The notes under the pieces: model-generated | Told to the model about the DNA's origin: nothing | What the model saw: the letters and a program-made list of their open reading frames with translations, nothing else | The model's database searches: none | Part shown: positions 1-6,717 of the stretch, piece by piece | Layout: each line of letters starts with the position of its first letter | How positions within the stretch are numbered: position 1 is the stretch's first letter | Program-made: the position numbers and the translations under genes | NCBI GenBank assembly: GCA_036555705.1 | Contig: DATBKT010000041.1 | Coordinates: 1 to 13,877, forward strand | DNA: 13,877 bases | DNA from: JARBAU01 sp029237525 | GTDB lineage: Archaea; Thermoproteota; Nitrososphaeria; Nitrososphaerales; Nitrososphaeraceae | Direction: 5' to 3'

Positions 1-135
1 AATAAGAATGAAAGAGGATCACCTATTCCTCTAGAGGTACAGGCAAGTTCCCCGACTTTCCTGATCCCTCTCCGTTCTGACGAAATTAACGATCAAATTC
101 CTAGTAATACTAACGGGAAGCTGACGTGGAAGTAG
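1..135 (+). CDS. C-terminal end of an unidentified protein (partial)
   Basis: Frame 1 is open from the window edge to a TAG at 133-135 and gives 44 residues ending NGKLTWK. The composition is protein-like: charged and polar residues, several prolines, and a higher GC content than the downstream intergenic DNA. The start lies outside the window and no family was recognised. A hairpin that includes the stop codon follows directly, which fits the end of a transcription unit. It could be a chance open frame, but the good codon mix and the hairpin at its stop make a real gene end more likely. Confidence 0.5.
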   Translation, partial: NKNERGSPIPLEVQASSPTFLIPLRSDEINDQIPSNTNGKLTWK

Positions 136-158
136 AGAAGCGCGCAAGCCTACTTCCA
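127..158 (+). terminator. Hairpin overlapping the stop codon of the left-edge gene
   Basis: TGGAAGTAG at 127-135 is exactly complementary to CTACTTCCA at 150-158, giving a 9-bp stem with a 14-nt loop that itself contains GCGCGC. The left arm contains the TAG stop. There is no strong T-run after it, so a role in termination or 3'-end stability is inferred from position only. Confidence 0.45.
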
Positions 159-186
159 GCACTTCTGCGCTCATTTTCTGAATATC

Positions 187-194
187 TATAAAAT
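187..194 (+). promoter_or_regulatory. TATA box for the DUF5655-like gene
   Basis: TATAAAAT is centred about 23 nt before the ATG at 214. Archaeal transcription starts about 22-27 nt downstream of the TATA centre, so the transcript should begin at or next to the start codon (leaderless). No Shine-Dalgarno sequence precedes the ATG, which agrees with this. Confidence 0.6.
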
Positions 195-213
195 AGCCTT
201 TGAGTAATACTTT

Positions 214-552
214 ATGAGCAAATTTGGTCTTTATTCTGACGAATCAGTCATTCCGTTTGAAAACCATGTAGAGGGGTTGGAAGAACAAACAAAAATCTCA
301 CTTCTAGATTTAAGAAATTTTGTAAAAAGTCTTGACAACAATGTTATTGAAGAGGTCGTGCCACATAGGATAGTATATGCCAAATCATTAACATTTAGAA
401 CATTTTTAGACATACAACCAAAAAGGGATTCTTTGACAATTTCCTTGAGAAAAAGTAAAAGTGAATCTATTATGATTCAGACAGTTAAAACTATAGAAGA
501 TATAGATAATGCCAAACCTCAAATTGTAGAGGCATATGAGAAGATCAAATAG
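214..552 (+). CDS. DUF5655-like small protein
   Basis: The 112-residue protein has, after a variable N-terminus, a helix with LRNFVKSLDNN (about 33-43), then strands around HRIVYAKSLTF and DSLTISLRKSK, then a C-terminal helix ending VEAYEKIK. This order (L-x-FV-x-SL, an IAYK-like strand, a basic strand, a terminal helix) resembles the DUF5655 domain, which occurs alone or attached to nuclease-like or predicted transport-associated proteins and has no firm biochemical role. The start is supported by the TATA box 20-27 nt upstream. The gene stands alone between two promoters. The assignment is from pattern memory, without a search. Confidence 0.65.
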   Translation: MSKFGLYSDESVIPFENHVEGLEEQTKISLLDLRNFVKSLDNNVIEEVVPHRIVYAKSLTFRTFLDIQPKRDSLTISLRKSKSESIMIQTVKTIEDIDNAKPQIVEAYEKIK

Positions 553-597
553 ACTATCTCAGCCATTATCCTATTACTAAGCATTTATCATGTATCA

Positions 598-606
598 TAT
601 ATTATA
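598..606 (+). promoter_or_regulatory. TATA box for the truncated LLM-class gene
   Basis: TATATTATA lies about 22 nt before the ATG at 624 and again predicts a leaderless or nearly leaderless transcript. The promoter looks intact although the gene it serves is truncated. Confidence 0.5.
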
Positions 607-623
607 TTCTAATAGGTAACAAT

Positions 624-917
624 ATGTCAGATAATATAAAATTTGGATTAGCTATTCCACAAGGATGGCGAGGAGGCGATCTCCCCTTAGAGGAAGAGAA
701 TAATCCTATTTGTCGATATGAATTCTCAAAGTCTATTGCCATAGCAGCAGATAATTTGAACTTTGATTCAATCTATGCATATGATCATCTTATTCCTCAT
801 TCTAAGGATGATATAGAAAAAAATATTTTTGAATGCTATACCTTATTATCATCTCTAGCAGCAATTACAAAAAAAGTAGTCCGGTATAATTATACCGGCG
901 GGAGTCTCTTATATTAA
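624..917 (+). pseudogene. Truncated F420-dependent LLM-class (luciferase-like) oxidoreductase
   Basis: The first 85 or so residues match the start of the luciferase-like F420-dependent oxidoreductase family: the first TIM-barrel strand FGLAIPQGW, helix KSIAIAADNL, second strand FDSIYAYDHL, and helix ECYTLLSSLAAITKKV. Full proteins of this family are about 280-350 residues and continue with a strand containing LG-x-LV and a cofactor-binding segment. Here the frame runs into an unrelated tail of about 12 residues starting at a perfect palindrome (881-898) and stops at 917. No continuation was found downstream in any frame, so the gene was cut rather than frameshifted. A short peptide could still be made, but it could not form the barrel. 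Confidence 0.75.
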
Positions 918-928
918 CGATAGGAGAC
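881..928. repeat. Palindrome plus second hairpin at the LLM gene breakpoint
   Basis: CCGGTATAATTATACCGG (881-898) is a perfect 18-bp palindrome. Five bases later GTCTCTTAT (904-912) pairs with ATAGGAGAC (920-928) through a 7-nt loop, all Watson-Crick apart from one G-U pair. Both sit exactly where similarity to the LLM family ends, as expected of the end of a small inserted element or a rearrangement junction. No transposase or target-site duplication was seen. Confidence 0.6.
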
Positions 929-1013
929 ATATTATTTTAAAATGTTAGTGCTGGAAAATTAGCTTTAGTTGTATGCAAGGTTTTACAAATAGACAGATCC
1001 AAATATGCCAAAT

Positions 1014-1140
1014 CAGGTCCAGATTTGTACTATCTGAAGTTACAATGATTGCTCTTTTGTATGGGTAAGAAAGCCCAGGTCCAGATTTGTACTATCTGAA
1101 GTTACAATGATTGCTCTTTTGTATGGGTAAGAAAGCCCAG
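1014..1140. repeat. 62-bp perfect tandem duplication
   Basis: Two adjacent copies of a 62-bp unit (1014-1075 and 1076-1137) are identical, and the first three bases of a third copy follow (1138-1140). The unit begins CAGGTCCAGATTTG. Its length is not a multiple of three and neither strand has a long open frame, so it is non-coding. Perfect identity implies a recent duplication or an assembly artefact. Confidence 0.9.
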
Positions 1141-1353
1141 TCTAATAAACTATGTACTTCTTATACCGTGTCTGGATTTCTGTTGATGTTGATTAGAGAT
1201 ATATCTTGATTAAAGGTATATCATAACAGAACTATTATCGATTGATGTACTAGTTTTGACAGAGAATGTGCAAATTTATTCCTTACTATAGCCTACGGCA
1301 TCAAATGCTTTATTGTAGAAACTACAGTGTTACTAAGGAATATTTACTTATAT

Positions 1354-1557
1354 CTAACGGAATGTTTCCTCTATTCTGTATAATGCGGTATCAATATACG
1401 CGTTTGTAACCAGCGATGGTATTTTTAGCTGATGTTGTTTCGCAAGTATTGAATTTATATGATACAAAATCTCCATCCTTTTGTCAATATTATATTCCTC
1501 GTTGCAGTTTTCGATGAGTTGTGTGATTATATTTTGGCGTTGATCTGTAGCTTTCAT
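1354..1557 (-). CDS. Small conserved-looking hypothetical protein (67 aa)
   Basis: The frame starts at an ATG and encodes an all-helical, charged protein: QNIITQLIENC, IDKRMEILYHINSIL and TALYRIEETF look like amphipathic helices separated by short turns. There are no cysteine pairs, membrane segments or low-complexity runs. The ATG follows an A/G-rich stretch (GAAGAAGTAAA) that could serve as a weak ribosome site. The family was not recognised; the mixed composition and lack of a competing frame support a real gene. The DNA upstream toward the LLM fragment carries only a faint minus-strand trace reading VRNKFAHSL (about 1260-1285). Confidence 0.55.
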   Translation of the reverse strand: MKATDQRQNIITQLIENCNEEYNIDKRMEILYHINSILAKQHQLKIPSLVTNAYIDTALYRIEETFR

Positions 1558-1986
1558 TTTACTTCTTCTCTAATAGTATTATATGATTGTTAATATATTA
1601 ACATTCAAAAAAGCGGCCGTCGATTATTTGTCAGTATTTAAACAATGAGTGAGTACTAGTAGTAGAAGTTGACGCCGTAAGAGAGAAAAATGATCAACGA
1701 GCCCCTTCGAACATGCAGCGTCTTAGCAAAGTAATCTATGACATAGCATTTGCACCATAAGAAGTACACCTTCTTGATACAACTTTGAGATGCCTTCACA
1801 AACTCCAGACCTTGAAATACAGATACTAATATCTAGCTGTGTAGCTGGATCAGCTATATAGAAAATTTAAATTTACATTCTATTTTGAGTTTGATTTTAT
1901 TATAGAATGTATAGTGAATGAGTATAACAACAGAAGTTATCTACGAAATTGAATTCGCTACTAATATTTACCACATAATTCGAATT
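1558..1986. other. Intergenic stretch without a confident gene; one inverted repeat
   Basis: No start-to-stop frame stood out. On the minus strand a run of about 45 codons (roughly 1725-1855) is open and contains SRSGVCEGISKLYQEG, which could be an old gene fragment, but a second overlapping minus frame is also open, so it is left uncalled. TACATTCTAT (1874-1883) and ATAGAATGTA (1902-1911) form a 10-bp inverted repeat with an 18-nt spacer just beyond the 3' end of the small zinc gene; it could be a terminator or a protein-binding site. Confidence 0.35.
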
Positions 1987-2118
1987 TTATTTCGTTTTTT
2001 CTATGTATTTACTACACTCGCACGTCTTATCAGTATCATCAAAACTATACCAACATCTTTCATTAGAATAGACCTTTATATGTTGACTGTGTTCGTGCCC
2101 ACAATTCGAGCAAACCAT
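1987..2118 (-). CDS. Tiny zinc-binding protein (43 aa)
   Basis: This ORF is below the usual length cut-off, but it is the real gene here; the plus-strand ORF over it is its shadow. It starts MVCSNCGHEHSQH (CxxC at residues 3 and 6, followed by HxH), then RCWYSFDD (C22) and TCECSKYI (C33, C35). A CxxC-H knuckle plus a later CW and CxC is what a one-zinc mini-domain would need. The start is well supported: AAGGTGG lies about 7 nt before the ATG, with an AATATATAAG TATA-like box above it. The partner (RNA, DNA or protein) cannot be told from sequence. It belongs with the other small CxxC proteins in this window. Confidence 0.75.
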   Translation of the reverse strand: MVCSNCGHEHSQHIKVYSNERCWYSFDDTDKTCECSKYIEKTK

Positions 2119-2280
2119 TTTTATCCACCTTATATATTCCAGAGGGGATAAATGTTGCGATCATAGTAAGAATAAGACCAAGCCTCGTTAACTTCTATAG
2201 TGGTTCATGCTAAGGAATTATTCAAGTTGCCTTGAAAACTTAGGTAGGAAAATAGCCTAATTCGAGCGTCTTTAACGGCA

Positions 2281-2592
2281 TTATACGATGCTGCAGACAA
2301 TGGATAAGAGATCTACTGCCATTTTTAGCTCTATTATTTCTTTTTTATTTACCGGCCTATCGTTTTCCTCTAGTGTATTTTAGAAGCTTTTGTCCTACGT
2401 CATTAATGCAGGAGAAATAATGTCCATCTTATCTCGACGAGGACGGTGATAAGATCGATTAGTGTGTATGTTATTTGATTTATTTCTTACAGCGCATCTG
2501 GCTGTTTTTGCAATCATTGAAAGAGGAGCCTCCGATTCACCGATATTCATGTAGTTCTGTATGAACCTTCTTCTTGTACTTATTTTTATCAT
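2281..2592 (-). pseudogene. Hypothetical gene with two in-frame stops
   Basis: Reading from the ATG at 2592, one frame gives 65 residues (RRRFIQNYMNIGE, SMIAKTARCAVRNKS, DKMDIISPALMT), then TAG at 2395-2397, four residues DKSF, TAA at 2380-2382, and then NTLEENDRPVNKKE and IIELKMAVDLLSIVC to a TAA at 2281-2283. All parts are in the same phase with no indel. The last segment is strongly protein-like (acidic turn, then an amphipathic helix), so the original product was probably about 103 residues and acquired two nonsense mutations. The upstream 65-residue part might still be made. The family was not recognised. Confidence 0.5.
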
Positions 2593-2639
2593 TCCATTCT
2601 ACGAATCAAAAAGGAATTTTCAGTATTGTCCAGTATAAA

Positions 2640-2991
2640 TCATTCAGATTTATGAATTCGGCCACCTACAATTGGCGTCGATTGTACTTTATTACAATTA
2701 TAACTAGGATAGGTGACAGTTGAGGCATCTCTCCTAATACAGGAAGCACACCAAAAACACGAATCACATATTAAGAAAAGTATTGCTTGTTTGTTCACGC
2801 TCCAATTCGTCCTATTCTTGTTATTTCTGCTACTTTTGTTCTCATCCTTTAGTATCTCAATTTGAGGATATTTACAATATATACTGCATACTCCTCAGTT
2901 GTGACTGTTCTTTAATATAGAATGTATTCTCATTTGATTCTGTCAAAAAGAAACAGCAGTAACGAAAAGACACTGTTCTACCATCTATCAT
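2640..2991 (-). pseudogene. Frameshifted Cys-rich zinc protein (CDSCFWCASC motif)
   Basis: Two minus-strand frames join into one protein. From the ATG at 2991 comes MIDGRTVSFRYCCFF, then TESNENTFYIKEQSQLR; a +1 shift near 2893 leads to VCSIYCKYPQIEILKDENK, a polar Ser/Asn/Lys linker, then ILFLICDSCFWCASC, CIRRD, YPSYNCNKVQ and STPIVGG. Paired cysteines in each half suggest two zinc sites joined by a flexible linker. The second half alone (2640-2798) could start at GTG 2796-2798 and give a 52-residue protein, so it may be partly functional. I recall similar CDSCFWCAS proteins in soil Thaumarchaeota but cannot check this here. In the last zinc site an expected CPxC reads YPSYNC, so one ligand seems lost. 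Confidence 0.6.
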
Positions 2992-3006
2992 TCTATATTA
3001 TAGAAT
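2990..3006. promoter_or_regulatory. 17-bp TATA-containing palindrome at the start of the zinc relic
   Basis: ATTCTATA and TATAGAAT flank one central T, a perfect palindrome overlapping the ATG at 2989-2991. The same ATAGAATGTA/TACATTCTAT word occurs at 1874-1883, 1902-1911 and 2917-2926. It may be an operator around a TATA element, but A/T-rich words recur by chance in such DNA. Confidence 0.3.
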
Positions 3007-3478
3007 CTTGTACTACAGAACCCCTCCATATTTCCTTGTACAATTACTACATTGCATGTAAATAACATTGAATCCAATTACTTGGTTTATTCACAAATTA
3101 CACCATCTCTCGACAAGCCTTTGGTCGAGCTGAGGATGGTCGCTGATATTTTCCATTTCACTGTTCCCCCTAGTCTTCAAATAGCCGTACACTGGCTAAA
3201 TACCGTTAATCAAGTCAAGAATTTATTCAGTTTGCGGACCTTTTTGTCATTTATGTGTATGTACGTAATTTGCTTGCATCTTTGAGAGACAGGAACAGGA
3301 CGATTTATTGGATGAATAGATCTAAACTTATTATAATCATTATTATTCCTTCTCGATTCTCTTGTTTTTATGTCAAAGCGTTGTCATTAAACCATAACTT
3401 CTACTGTATTTCTAACGATATTTTTTCCTCAGATAATAGTAACTTTTATTTCTATTCGTGTTATGTCCTTACAATTTC
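3007..3478. other. No confident gene; patch open on both strands at 3090-3250
   Basis: At 3090-3250 the GC content rises and both strands read like protein: plus has ITPSLDKPLVELRMVADIF and VHWLNTVNQ, minus has GGTVKWKISATILSSTKG. Only one can be real and the orientation could not be decided; neither has a good start (plus would need TTG at 3052). CTCGAC...GTCGAG forms a small hairpin at about 3109-3129. A 14-residue minus ORF starting MQCSNC (about 3013-3057) may be the stub of another CxxC protein. From 3290 to 3478 the plus-strand frames are Ile/Phe/Ser-rich A/T translations and were not called. Confidence 0.3.
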
Positions 3479-3589
3479 TTAAACTGCAGAATAGATAATT
3501 TGCGTTTCATCCTCAATACTCCATTTAGTAACCTGTTTGTCTTTATTCACTCTATCCAACAATAAACAATAGACTGCGTCTATAGAAAT
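3479..3589 (-). pseudogene. Short gene or gene remnant downstream of the 97-aa gene, no standard start
   Basis: A 36-codon minus frame reads IDAVYCLLLDRVNKDKQ then WSIEDETQIIYSAV and a TAA at 3479-3481. It looks like real protein: a hydrophobic helix followed by a charged turn and strand. It is bounded upstream by TAG, and the first codon is ATT (3587-3589), where an ATG would fit well. It is either a small gene using ATT, or one that lost its start by a single base change. It lies 42 nt after the stop of the 97-residue gene on the same strand and could have been its operon partner. Confidence 0.4.
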
Positions 3590-3631
3590 CTATGTAAAAT
3601 ATTTGATTTTTATCAGTATATTTTGAAACTA

Positions 3632-3925
3632 TTATTGCAGCTTGATTATCTCGTCCCAAGTTCCAGTCGTCGATAACATATAGTATTTAATTGAATCTCC
3701 AGATTCAAACTGTATGACATCTCCGGCAGATATTTGAGTCTGAAATAACTTGTTTAAGAATTGTAGAAAACTAGGTCCTGCTACTATGCTCCTTGCTTCC
3801 TTTTCGACAGGTTCACTGTAATATTTTTGCAGCGTGTCATTTAGTCCCAATTTACCTATTTCTTCCCCAAGGGTAGCCAGCTCCGCAAATGTCGAATTTC
3901 TCTTGTAGACTCTAAGTGTTGCCAT
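3632..3925 (-). CDS. Hypothetical protein, 97 aa
   Basis: The ATG-initiated frame encodes MATLRVYKRN, then helices FAELATLGEEIGKLG and FLQFLNKLFQ, a strand-rich part with GDVIQFESGDSIKYYM, and the end TWDEIIKLQ. There are no cysteines or membrane spans. The layout (short strand, two helices, a small beta part) suggests a compact soluble protein. A T-rich segment read on the minus strand as TTAAAAAAT, about 25 nt before the start, could be its TATA element, making it leaderless. No family was recognised. Intact frame, good composition and no competing ORF make it likely functional. Confidence 0.65.
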   Translation of the reverse strand: MATLRVYKRNSTFAELATLGEEIGKLGLNDTLQKYYSEPVEKEARSIVAGPSFLQFLNKLFQTQISAGDVIQFESGDSIKYYMLSTTGTWDEIIKLQ

Positions 3926-4030
3926 TATAAAATATTCACAAGTTCATTATTTTTTAAGTGAATGGACAATATAACCATTACCTTAATATCTTTATAGTAA
4001 TGTGTACTTGATTATAACTCATTGGTAGAT

Positions 4031-4158
4031 CTCTAATTCATGTAGGGAAGGAATTTGACGAATGACTAAAAGTAAGTTGTTAAAGTTTAGTTAAGGGTGA
4101 GTTCCATTTTATTGCTCAGAGGATTTGCTGTAAAAACTATCTTAACATACTTGATTAG
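4031..4158 (+). pseudogene. Decayed paralogue of the 45-aa zinc protein at 5094
   Basis: The DNA aligns by eye along its length with the intact gene at 5094-5231. TTCATGTAGGGAAGGAATTT corresponds to the part encoding SCGKEF, with one extra base after the TGT. After a diverged middle, GGATTTGCTGTAAAAACTAT matches the part encoding CCKDY, and the frame ends at TAG 4156-4158. The first CxxC cysteine, the FCSDD cysteine and the reading frame are lost, while the second CC pair remains. The two copies lie about 1.06 kb apart in the same orientation, so this is an old duplication of which only one copy survived. Confidence 0.6.
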
Positions 4159-4248
4159 GCGCTGAACAGTAGGACTTGGATGATATAGTACCGCAATTAT
4201 GGCTAATTAGTTGTAGATTATCTTTTATGCTCTGGTAAATAGAAATAC

Positions 4249-4476
4249 TTATTCAACCTCATTGAAGGATTGACAATTTGGACATTGAAATACTGCATCT
4301 GAGGCTATTTGACTTCTAGACACACTTTGAGCTATAACATTATCACATTTACCACAAATATAATCTAGATCGCCTTCTCCCACTATGAATGGTTCAATTT
4401 TACGTTCATTATTCTTGTAAATTGGCCTTGTACCTTCTTGAGGTTCTGGTATAATCCTACAGTTAATTCTAACCAA
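4249..4476 (-). CDS. Zinc-ribbon protein, 75 aa
   Basis: Two knuckles of a treble-clef or ribbon type zinc site are visible: CGKC at residues 41-44 and CPNC at 65-68, 20 residues apart, preceded by FIVGEGDLDYI. This spacing is typical of single zinc-ribbon proteins, which often bind nucleic acid or RNA polymerase-like partners; the actual target here is unknown. The N-terminus (about 30 residues) is basic and polar. The start must be TTG at 4474-4476: an in-frame TAA lies just upstream and there is no ATG or GTG in between. All four ligands are intact, so it is probably functional. Confidence 0.7.
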   Translation of the reverse strand: MVRINCRIIPEPQEGTRPIYKNNERKIEPFIVGEGDLDYICGKCDNVIAQSVSRSQIASDAVFQCPNCQSFNEVE

Positions 4477-4658
4477 CTTTTCTACTCTTTAGTTTCAGCA
4501 CTCTATTTATTTTAGTATTCTGTTCGTCTTTGAATGTACTACTGATTCCCATCAAATGTACAATTATTCTCAGCTAAACCCATCGAAAATGAATCGAGAT
4601 AAGGAGGATCCTAGGTATTTCATTAACCACATCTCTGGCGAGGCGAATTATTGTATAT

Positions 4659-4928
4659 CTATTCAATAAGTAATGTTGTAGCAAATCTATTTCCTACTTG
4701 TTCAACCTTAATCTTAACATTCTGTTTAACTTTTCCAGTCTTAAATATTACAAATCCCTGTATCCTAGCAATACCATCTTCTTGTCTGCTAATTTCTGTA
4801 ATATCTACTTCATATTCCTTGCCTACTTCAACTGGTTTTGGAGCAAGAGAATCTCTGTTGAACCTCTATTGCCACCTTCACCGTAACTCCTGCCCTTGCC
4901 ATACCAATAACACTACTTCGTAACTCAT
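4659..4928 (-). pseudogene. Broken second copy of the TRAM-domain gene
   Basis: Codons from 4862 down to the TAG at 4659-4661 give a TRAM domain: PKPVEVGKEYEVDITE, then DGIARIQGFVIF, VKIKVEQVGNRFATT. It parallels the intact protein at 10494-10808. Upstream, an ATG (4926-4928) followed by AGTTAC matches the MSY start of the intact gene, but the Gly-rich N-terminus is broken. Restoring a single G at each of three GG positions would give one frame reading MSYG, GKGRSYGEGGNRG and FNRDSLAPKP. The core has drifted as well: RQEDGIAR replaces the usual RxGDGIAR and VKQ replaces xGQ, consistent with G-to-A changes. TRAM domains are small beta-barrels that bind RNA; this copy is not expected to make the full protein. 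Confidence 0.75.
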
Positions 4929-5093
4929 TTATGGTTGTCGGTGCTTCTTATCCTAATCTAAATTGCCTATGTCTATAAACATGAAATATATCTTAGTCTT
5001 TTAGTTTTGGATTTACTAATTCCACATTTGTATAAAGCCCAGCGTTATTCAAAATGCTTTATAGGAAGATAATGTTAAAACAGATAATCTAAA

Positions 5094-5231
5094 ATGCACG
5101 TACATTGCAAGTCATGTGGTAAAGAATTTAATGAACTAACTGAAGGGATAAGATATTCAAGCACGCATAAGGGAGTTATGTTATTTTGTTCAGATGATTG
5201 CTGTAAGGACTATCTTAATGTGAAGAAGTAA
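5094..5231 (+). CDS. Tiny zinc-finger protein, 45 aa
   Basis: The ATG-initiated ORF reads MHVHCKSCGKEFNE (CxxC at 5 and 8), a short polar turn, then VMLFCSDDCCKDYLN (C32, C36, C37). The layout CxxC, about 23 residues, FCSxxC is that of the TRASH/MYM-like and YHS-like metal-binding knuckle (F-C-S-x2-C), known in archaeal metal-sensing and sulfur-linked proteins, so binding of zinc or copper is a fair guess. A TTTATA box about 30 nt upstream supports the start. A degraded copy lies at 4031-4158. It is too short for most gene finders, but all cysteines are kept, and it is likely real. Confidence 0.75.
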   Translation: MHVHCKSCGKEFNELTEGIRYSSTHKGVMLFCSDDCCKDYLNVKK

Positions 5232-5292
5232 AATAGTCACAAACATAGAGAGTTGGTTCTCTGACGTGCGACAACTTAATAGGATTTAAACT

Positions 5293-5468
5293 ATGAAAAC
5301 TAGAAATATAAGTGTAAAATTGGAAGAAAATATAAAGTAGTCATGATTATCTGAATTTAGAAATTAAAGAGTATTTTCCCAACTACTTGAAAATGATACC
5401 TTACCACATCCGGGAGTCATATCTTAGATGAAATAGAAGAGGATAAATGCATGACCGGAGAATACTAA
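5293..5468 (+). pseudogene. Relic of a ribbon-helix-helix-like regulator
   Basis: It starts MKTRNISVKLEENIK, very like the first strand and turn of ribbon-helix-helix (Arc/CopG/VapB-type) DNA-binding proteins, and then hits TAG at codon 16. Further pieces follow in other frames: RVFSQLLENDTL, which fits the second helix, and SHILDEIEEDKCMTGEY ending at TAA 5466-5468. At least two indels and one stop would have to be repaired. Such proteins usually act as dimeric repressors or antitoxins; no toxin gene was seen next to it. Only the first 15 residues are convincing on their own. Confidence 0.4.
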
Positions 5469-5509
5469 TTATAAATCACTTATCACTTTTATAGACGTAA
5501 TAAGCATAA

Positions 5510-5679
5510 TTGGCGGGTTATAAATCGGAAAACTGTATACAAAATGATTGTAGCTTATGTGAAGGCAACGTAACAGAGGCAATTCATGGTTCAAAAATAA
5601 CAGAATTTGCCAATGTCAATGTCATGATAACATGTATCAACTAGCCAGAAGATTTCAGGCTGCTACAAAGAGCCAGTAA
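5510..5679 (+). pseudogene. Frameshifted small Cys/His-rich gene
   Basis: Frame 2 from TTG 5510 reads AGYKSENCIQNDCSLCEGN and TEAIHGSKITEF, then stops at 5642-5644. A one-base shift at about 5608 into frame 1 continues as CQCQCHDNMYQLARRF, QAATKSQ and TAA 5677-5679. The joined product would have CxxxxCxxC followed by CxCxCH, enough for a metal site, and a C-terminal helix. No ATG starts the first frame, so either TTG is used or the 5' end is lost as well. A 23-residue ORF overlaps the final stop (5679-5750), but it has no support of its own. Confidence 0.45.
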
Positions 5680-5750
5680 TGATTCACATTGAGCACATGA
5701 TAGCAAATGAAAGGGTCCAGGTTTATGGGGATATGAATAATACAAGTTAA

Positions 5751-6717
5751 ACATAGGTATTAAGATAGAACGTCTATATTACAGATGAATAATTATAACT
5801 CAAATTCATAATGTTTGCAGGTTTGATCGTAGTTTATTACCTGGCACATTTCATATCCAGATATAACGCTATTTCCGAGATAATTAAGTCGGATGTATTA
5901 AAAATCCGATATCATCCGATATGTGCATATTAGTGATATTAGATATGTTGATTCGTATTGACTAATTGATACTATCCATAGACATCATTATTTTGTCTGT
6001 CGACAGATTGTTCATAAGTCTACCTCAATTGCTGATAGGTTTAGCGTTAATTGAGCTAGACTGGTTCTGTCCTGTATATATAGCTGAATTGGCTGGTAGC
6101 GGGAAACATGGCCAGGCGGGCGCCGCAGGCCAGCTAACAACATTTGCACATGCCAATTCGTTCTTATTCATATGTAGGCCTGCAAGACGTCATAGACGTC
6201 AGGGTATCCATAGTACTTTATTAGATTTCCACAGATCATTATGTAGTATGAACATGGACACAATTTATCATTGTACAGAATTGAACGTGTACTATAGATA
6301 CCAGGGATGCCCTGACAAATAGAATGTCCCTAGTGATCTGAGTGTGAAATCCCGTAAAAATAACTAGTAAATCTAATCCGTAGGTGTTGATTTTCTATAA
6401 AATCAGATATAAATGTGCGCGCGTTATCTGATCACCACATTGGGTCGCGTTCCTCCTAAATCTTCTCCTTGTGAATATAGCGAAGGTGGCAGTTCTGTTT
6501 TTAAACAACTGTCCCTAGGGTCCCTAGCTAGCCATTATCTATCCCTGAAGTGATTAACATGATATGTAATAATAGAGATAGTATATAGAGTAGAAATAAT
6601 GTAAAGATAGAGTAGATATTTGCTGCGTATTAGGATACCAGGGACACAATACGCCTTGACTGCACGGATCAATAGACATTATATGAAGTTATACCATGTA
6701 TCGACATCATTTATCTG
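5751..6717. other. Near-kilobase without a confident gene; GC-rich patch and small repeats
   Basis: A TTG-started plus ORF (5966-6322, 118 aa) contains LLIGLALIELDWF and ELAGSGKHGQAGAAG over a GC-rich patch at 6080-6200. The opposite strand is also open there (LLAGLRRPPGHVSRYQPIQ), so orientation and reality are undecided. ATCCGATAT occurs twice in a row at 5907-5926 with an inverted TCGGAT at 5889-5894, an operator-like arrangement. TGATTTT/AAAATCA (6387-6404) and ATCAGATA/TATCTGAT (6402-6432) are overlapping hairpins. GATACCAGGGA occurs at 6297-6307 and 6634-6644, and two GTCCCTAG words occur at about 6510-6526, suggesting element ends that were not resolved. Confidence 0.35.

Noticed and set aside
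1014..1140. CRISPR-like repeat
   Set aside because: Only two adjacent 62-bp copies, without unique spacers.
1918..2151. 77-codon plus-strand ORF
   Set aside because: Antisense of the 43-residue zinc gene at 1987-2118, which has the ribosome site and cysteine pairs.
3255..3482. 75-codon plus-strand ORF
   Set aside because: Ile runs and Phe/Ser/Tyr-rich translation typical of non-coding A/T-rich DNA; no motif or start signal.
4589..4669. 26-codon plus ORF preceding the TRAM relic (MNRDKEDPRYF)
   Set aside because: Its AAGGAGG lies inside the ORF rather than before the ATG, and its end overlaps the 3' end of the TRAM relic on the other strand.
4651..4923. 90- and 62-codon plus-strand ORFs
   Set aside because: Both are antisense shadows of the broken TRAM gene on the minus strand.
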